Source: Polyangiaceae bacterium (lineage in GTDB: Bacteria; Myxococcota_A; Polyangia; Polyangiales; Polyangiaceae). Taken from it: 64,000 bases of DNA. The position numbers and the translations under genes were made by a program. Below the pieces are notes generated by a model. The model saw only the letters and a list, made by a program, of their open reading frames with translations. It ran no database searches and was not told the origin of the DNA. Every line of letters begins with the position of its first letter. Position 1 is the first letter of the stretch. The DNA is taken from the NCBI GenBank assembly GCA_025936045.1, contig JAICUB010000020.1, positions 52,409 to 116,408 on the forward strand, written 5' to 3'. Below are positions 60,464 through 64,000 of this stretch, in pieces.

Positions 60464-62416
60464 GTGACCTTAACCGAGCCTCCGCGCGTCGTGATCGAAG
60501 ACGTCACGCCCACCGTCGATGCCGGGCGTTACCCCCTGAAGCTCCCCGTCGGGAGCACCCTCGACGTCGCCGCGAACGTCTTCCGCGACGGGCACGATCT
60601 CGTCGCGGCGCGCGTCGTTTACCTGGCGCCCGGCGAGCCGCAATGGCGCTCGGCGCCGCTCGTCTACGACTTCAATCCCGATCGCTGGTACGGCTCCTTC
60701 CGCGTCGAAGAGGTCGGTCGCTGGCACTACGGCATCGAGGCGTGGCCGGATCATTTCGGCACCTGGCGCAGCGAGCTCGAGAAGCGGATCCAGGGCGGAC
60801 AGGACGTGCGTCCCGAGCTGCTCGTCGGCTCGCTCTTGCTCGAGCGTTACGCCGGGCTCTTGCGCGGTGAAGTCGCCGAGCACGTGCGTGCGCTCGCGCA
60901 GACGCTGGCGAGCGAAGACGAACCGCTCGCCGAGCGCCTCCGCGCCGCGCGTGACGAGACGCTCGCCTTCGAGGTCTACGGGCCGCTCGAGCCCGCGGAG
61001 CTCGCCCGGTCGCCGCTTTACGAGCTCAGCGTCGACCGACCGGAAGCGACCTTTGCCGCCTGGTACGAGCTCTTCCCGCGCTCGCAGAGCGCGACGCCCG
61101 GCGTCCACGGCACGTTCGCCGACACCGCGCGGCGCCTGCCCGAAATCGCCGCGCTCGGCTTCGACGTAGTCTACTTGCCGCCCATCCACCCGATCGGCGT
61201 CACGCATCGCAAGGGCAAGAACAACGCGCCCACGGCGGAGCCGGGCGACGTCGGCAGCCCGTGGGGCATCGGCTCGAGCGCCGGCGGTCACACCGCCGTG
61301 CACCCGGAGCTCGGTACGCTCGAGGACTTCGAGCACCTCGTCACGAGCGCGAAGGATCTCGGCCTCGAGATTGCTCTCGACATCGCGTTCCAGTGCTCGC
61401 CCGATCATCCCTGGGTGAAGGAGCACCCCGAGTGGTTCTTCATCCGCCCCGACGGCACCATCCGTTACGCCGAAAATCCGCCCAAAAAATACGAAGATAT
61501 CTACCCGCTGAACTTCTGGTGCAAGGACCGGGAGGCGATGTGGAACGCGTGTCGCGACGTGTTCCTGTTTTGGGTGGAGCACGGCGTGAAGACCTTCCGC
61601 GTCGACAACCCGCACACCAAGCCCTTCGCGTTTTGGGAGTGGGTGCTGCGCGAGGTTCAGACGGCGCATCCGGACACCGTGTTCTTGAGCGAATCCTTCA
61701 CGCGTCCGAACCGGATGAAGGCGCTCGCGAAGCTCGGCTTCAACCAGAGTTACACCTACTTCACGTGGAAGAACTCGGCGTCGGAGCTCCGCGACTACTT
61801 CCGCGAGCTCACCTCGCCGCCGATGACGAGCTACTACCGGCCGAACTGCTTCACCAACACGCCCGACATCCTGCACGAGTACCTGCAGCACGGCGGGCGT
61901 CCGGCGTTCCGCGCGCGGCTCGTGCTCGCGGCGACGCTCTCGCCGCTCTACGGCATCTACAGCGGTTTCGAGCTCTGCGAGGGCACTCCCGTTCGTCCCG
62001 GCAGTGAAGAGTACAAGGACAGCGAGAAATACCAGCTCGTCACGCGCGACTTCAACGCGCCGGGCAACCTCAAGCACGACATCGCGCGCCTGAACCGCAT
62101 TCGGCGCGAAAACGTCGCGCTCCAGACGCTGCCGAACCTCGAGTTCGTCCGCAGTGACTACGACGGCGTCCTCGCGTATCGCCGCTTCGCTCCGGGCAAC
62201 GAAATCCTCGTGGTCGTCAACCTCGACCCGCACGCCACTCACGAAACCATGATCGACGTCCCCGTCGACCGCATGGGCCTCGGTGAAAACGAAGCGTACG
62301 AAGTCTTCGACCTCCTCGGCGGCTCACGCTGGGTCTGGCGGGGCCGTCGCAACTACGTGAAGCTCGACCCGACCGAGCGCGTCGCGCACGTCTTCCGCGT
62401 CATCCGGCGCGGGTAA
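60464..62416 (+). CDS. glgE: Alpha-1,4-glucan:maltose-1-phosphate maltosyltransferase
   Basis: A 650-aa GH13_3 enzyme that extends alpha-glucan using maltose-1-phosphate. N-terminal accessory sandwich (about 1-190), then a catalytic barrel: VVYLPPIHPIGVTHRKGKNN, nucleophile Asp in FRVDNPHTKPFAFWEW, acid/base Glu in FLSESFTRPNRMKAL, FTWKNSASELRDYF, and GRPAFRARLVLAATLSPLYGIYSG (cited in part). The length is typical of GlgE. GTG 60464. The usual partners (treS, pep2/mak, glgB) are not in the window, so the substrate supply lies elsewhere. Its role is storage or capsular alpha-glucan. Confidence 0.95.
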   Translation: MTLTEPPRVVIEDVTPTVDAGRYPLKLPVGSTLDVAANVFRDGHDLVAARVVYLAPGEPQWRSAPLVYDFNPDRWYGSFRVEEVGRWHYGIEAWPDHFGTWRSELEKRIQGGQDVRPELLVGSLLLERYAGLLRGEVAEHVRALAQTLASEDEPLAERLRAARDETLAFEVYGPLEPAELARSPLYELSVDRPEATFAAWYELFPRSQSATPGVHGTFADTARRLPEIAALGFDVVYLPPIHPIGVTHRKGKNNAPTAEPGDVGSPWGIGSSAGGHTAVHPELGTLEDFEHLVTSAKDLGLEIALDIAFQCSPDHPWVKEHPEWFFIRPDGTIRYAENPPKKYEDIYPLNFWCKDREAMWNACRDVFLFWVEHGVKTFRVDNPHTKPFAFWEWVLREVQTAHPDTVFLSESFTRPNRMKALAKLGFNQSYTYFTWKNSASELRDYFRELTSPPMTSYYRPNCFTNTPDILHEYLQHGGRPAFRARLVLAATLSPLYGIYSGFELCEGTPVRPGSEEYKDSEKYQLVTRDFNAPGNLKHDIARLNRIRRENVALQTLPNLEFVRSDYDGVLAYRRFAPGNEILVVVNLDPHATHETMIDVPVDRMGLGENEAYEVFDLLGGSRWVWRGRRNYVKLDPTERVAHVFRVIRRG

Positions 62417-62507
62417 AAGCCGCATGCCCCACACGCGGCACTTGCAGGGGGCGCGCGTGGCTCGACCCATGCCGGTGCTCTCGCACTCCGGCTCCGAGCG
62501 GCTGCGG

Positions 62508-63731
62508 GTGCTCTTGGACGCCTGCTTCCCGTCTTCTCGCGCAGCCTCTTGCAGCGAGCGAGCAGCGCGCTCTCGCGGCCCGCGTTCGGCTGCCTTCGCG
62601 GCTCTCGTCGCCGCGTGCGCGCTTCCACTCGTCGCCTGTGCAAAGCGCAGCGCGCCGTCCGCGTCGGCGAACGGCGCGAGCGCTGCTGTCGCCGCCGTAC
62701 CCGCGCCGAGCGTCGGCCGGCTCGGCACGCCCACGGGCTTCGAGCTCACGGCGAGCGCGACCGGCGCGACGCTCGTCTGGTCGCCGGTGAAGCGCGAACA
62801 CGGCGCCCTCCGTAAAGTCGAGCTCGACGCCGCGGGCGCCTTCGCGAGCCCGGCGAGCGTCGCCGTCGACGCGAGCGCGGTGACGGGCGAGGTGACGGAT
62901 GTTGCCGCCGCTTGGGTGAAAGAGCGACTCGCGCTCGCGTGGGTCGAGCGCGACGGAGCCAAGGCGCGCGTGCGCGCGGCGTGGGCCGGCAACGGCGCCG
63001 CGCCTTTCGAGCTCGGAGCGGCGTGGAGCGGGCCGCGCACGGCGCGCGGCAACGTGGTCATCGCCGCCCGGGACGACCGCGCCCTCGTGTTCTCACGCGG
63101 CGATCAAACGCCGTGCGTCGACGCCGAGCGCCACGGCTGCTTCGGCTTCGATTTTCACGAGCTCACGAGCAGCGGTTTGGAGAAGGGCGGCTTGCCGATG
63201 TCGGTGCCCGTGCCCTGCGCCGACAATTCGACCGAGCTCGCGGTCGTCGGACGCCGCTTTCACTACGGCGTGTGCACCCAAACGGGCGAGCGCCCCGTCA
63301 CGACCATGTTCACGATCGAGCGCGACCCGGACTACGCGCGCGCGGACCCGCTGCTCGAAGGTTGCACGCCCGCCGGCACTTTCGTCTGGCAAAGCGCGGC
63401 CTGGCTCGTCGCGGAGTGCGAAAATGGCCGCCGCGCCGTGCGCCTCGGCGCGCGCGACGAACCCGCCGAATACCTCGATTTGCGCGCCCCGCGCGTCGAG
63501 TGCCGGCACGGCGCGGCCACGCTGCGCGCGCCGAGCCTGGAGCTGCCGCTCGACGAGCCGCGCTCGGGGCTCGCGGCGCTGTTGCCGCCGAACCTCGCGC
63601 CGCTCGGAGCGCGCGCCGTATGGACGGGCCGCGCGCTCGTCGTCGGCACGACGCTCGGCGATCGGGTGCGGCTCACGCGCCACACCTGCGCGGCCGACGG
63701 CCTACGCACCGAAACGCTCGACGTTCAATAG
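62508..63731 (+). CDS. Lipoprotein of unknown function
   Basis: A 407-aa exported protein with a clear lipobox LVAC; the lipidated Cys is residue 44 from GTG 62508. Longer in-frame starts (ATG 62424 or 62469) would give signal peptides with unusually long N-regions, so the start is uncertain. The mature protein is beta-rich with repeated short strands: VELDAAGAFASPASVAV, WVKERLALAWVERDG, ARGNVVIAARDD, which suggests a beta-propeller-like fold. Cys pairs lie in CVDAERHGCFG, CADN and CTQTGE. I do not recognise a family. It follows glgE in the same direction. Confidence 0.7.
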   Translation: MLLDACFPSSRAASCSERAARSRGPRSAAFAALVAACALPLVACAKRSAPSASANGASAAVAAVPAPSVGRLGTPTGFELTASATGATLVWSPVKREHGALRKVELDAAGAFASPASVAVDASAVTGEVTDVAAAWVKERLALAWVERDGAKARVRAAWAGNGAAPFELGAAWSGPRTARGNVVIAARDDRALVFSRGDQTPCVDAERHGCFGFDFHELTSSGLEKGGLPMSVPVPCADNSTELAVVGRRFHYGVCTQTGERPVTTMFTIERDPDYARADPLLEGCTPAGTFVWQSAAWLVAECENGRRAVRLGARDEPAEYLDLRAPRVECRHGAATLRAPSLELPLDEPRSGLAALLPPNLAPLGARAVWTGRALVVGTTLGDRVRLTRHTCAADGLRTETLDVQ

Positions 63732-63857
63732 CTCCTCAGCGACGACCTCGTCGTCCGGCCCATGAAAGCAGTGCGGGACTACGCGAGCGGTCACGAAGCG
63801 AGCCGCGCGGCCACGGCCTCCTCCAATGCCTCGTTACTTACGGGACGCGGCAACTAA

Positions 63858-63976
63858 GTGCACCGCCTATGAGATAGGCGCAACCATCGCGAGCGATGGT
63901 TGGTCCCGCCTCGCGGGACGTGCACCGGCTTTTCGCTGGGGCTTCCGCCCCAGACCCGCGTCCGCTTCGCGTCCGC
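63858..63976. repeat. Cluster of four perfect hairpins plus short direct repeats
   Basis: Four inverted repeats in about 90 bp: 63864-63880 (7-bp stem, GAG loop), 63881-63902 (9-10-bp stem, CGAG loop region), 63903-63919 (7-bp stem, CTC loop) and 63936-63953 (7-bp stem, TTCC loop). GTGCACCG occurs at 63858 and 63920, and CGCGTCCGC at 63957 and 63968. The first three hairpins abut without spacers. This is more structured than a terminator and resembles a repetitive palindromic element. Confidence 0.6.
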
Positions 63977-64000
63977 CCTAGTGCAGCGCCCCACCGGAAG

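Noticed and set aside
63762..63857. Short frame starting at ATG 63762 (MKAVRDYASGHEAS)
   Set aside because: Only about 30 codons, no ribosome site, no recognisable motif, and directly followed by the hairpin cluster.

Overview
The window is high-GC bacterial DNA, densely packed on both strands, with GTG and TTG starts and many 4-bp stop/start overlaps. A myxobacterium (Myxococcota, probably Polyangia) is the likeliest source. This is an inference from several traits together: a DUF1592/DUF1552 gene pair, several lipoproteins with long Gly/Ser/Ala linkers behind the signal peptide, a Hanks-type Ser/Thr kinase with one C-terminal membrane segment, a 6-kb NRPS, and a good sigma-54-type promoter. 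No rRNA, tRNA, CRISPR array, transposase or phage gene was seen.

From 1 to about 24.2 kb lies a Wzx/Wzy-type exopolysaccharide locus. It has a three-gene minus-strand operon (acyltransferase-3, NAD epimerase, FAD oxidoreductase cut by the window edge), a GT4 glycosyltransferase, a Wzy/ligase-like polymerase, two GT2 glycosyltransferases, a Wzz/GumC-like chain-length protein, UDP-GlcNAc 2-epimerase (WecB), a WecG/TagA glycosyltransferase and a Wzx flippase. Between these sit the DUF1592/DUF1552 pair, an SGNH-like lipoprotein and two paralogous parallel beta-helix lipoproteins. One beta-helix gene has a convincing sigma-54 promoter. A stretch at about 13.25-15.6 kb (one GT2 gene plus two long non-coding gaps) is visibly less GC-rich.

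From 24.2 to 39 kb the minus strand carries a 2009-aa FAAL-PCP-C-A-PCP-TE synthetase. Its A-domain pocket reads as glycine and its TE has Cys in place of the nucleophilic Ser. Upstream is a tightly overlapping operon: hexapeptide acyltransferase, acyl carrier protein, SDR, AMP ligase, hexapeptide acyltransferase, alpha/beta hydrolase. Further upstream are a Wzz/BY-kinase-like protein with a degenerate P-loop and a 7-residue tandem repeat, and a DegT/DnrJ aminotransferase.

From 39.2 to 49.1 kb the plus strand mostly carries a second carrier-protein system: alpha/beta hydrolase, carrier protein, acyl-CoA dehydrogenase, aminoacyl-synthetase-like amino acid:[carrier protein] ligase, DUF1839 protein, GH2 beta-mannosidase-like protein, a fused double alpha/beta hydrolase and a GNAT. 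The window therefore has two separate ways of putting an amino acid on a carrier protein, several acyltransferases and a phosphopantetheinyl transferase, all around a polysaccharide export locus. The most interesting hypothesis is an exopolysaccharide or cell-surface glycan decorated with acyl-glycine or aminoacyl groups.

From 49.2 to 64 kb the content is mostly housekeeping: flavin reductase, GDP-mannose dehydratase, NusB, an M17-N-like protein, the phosphopantetheinyl transferase, an ArsA-like ATPase, an ABC exporter with two permeases, 6-phosphogluconolactonase, a Ser/Thr kinase, GlgE and lipoproteins. The right edge holds an unusual run of closely packed small hairpins.
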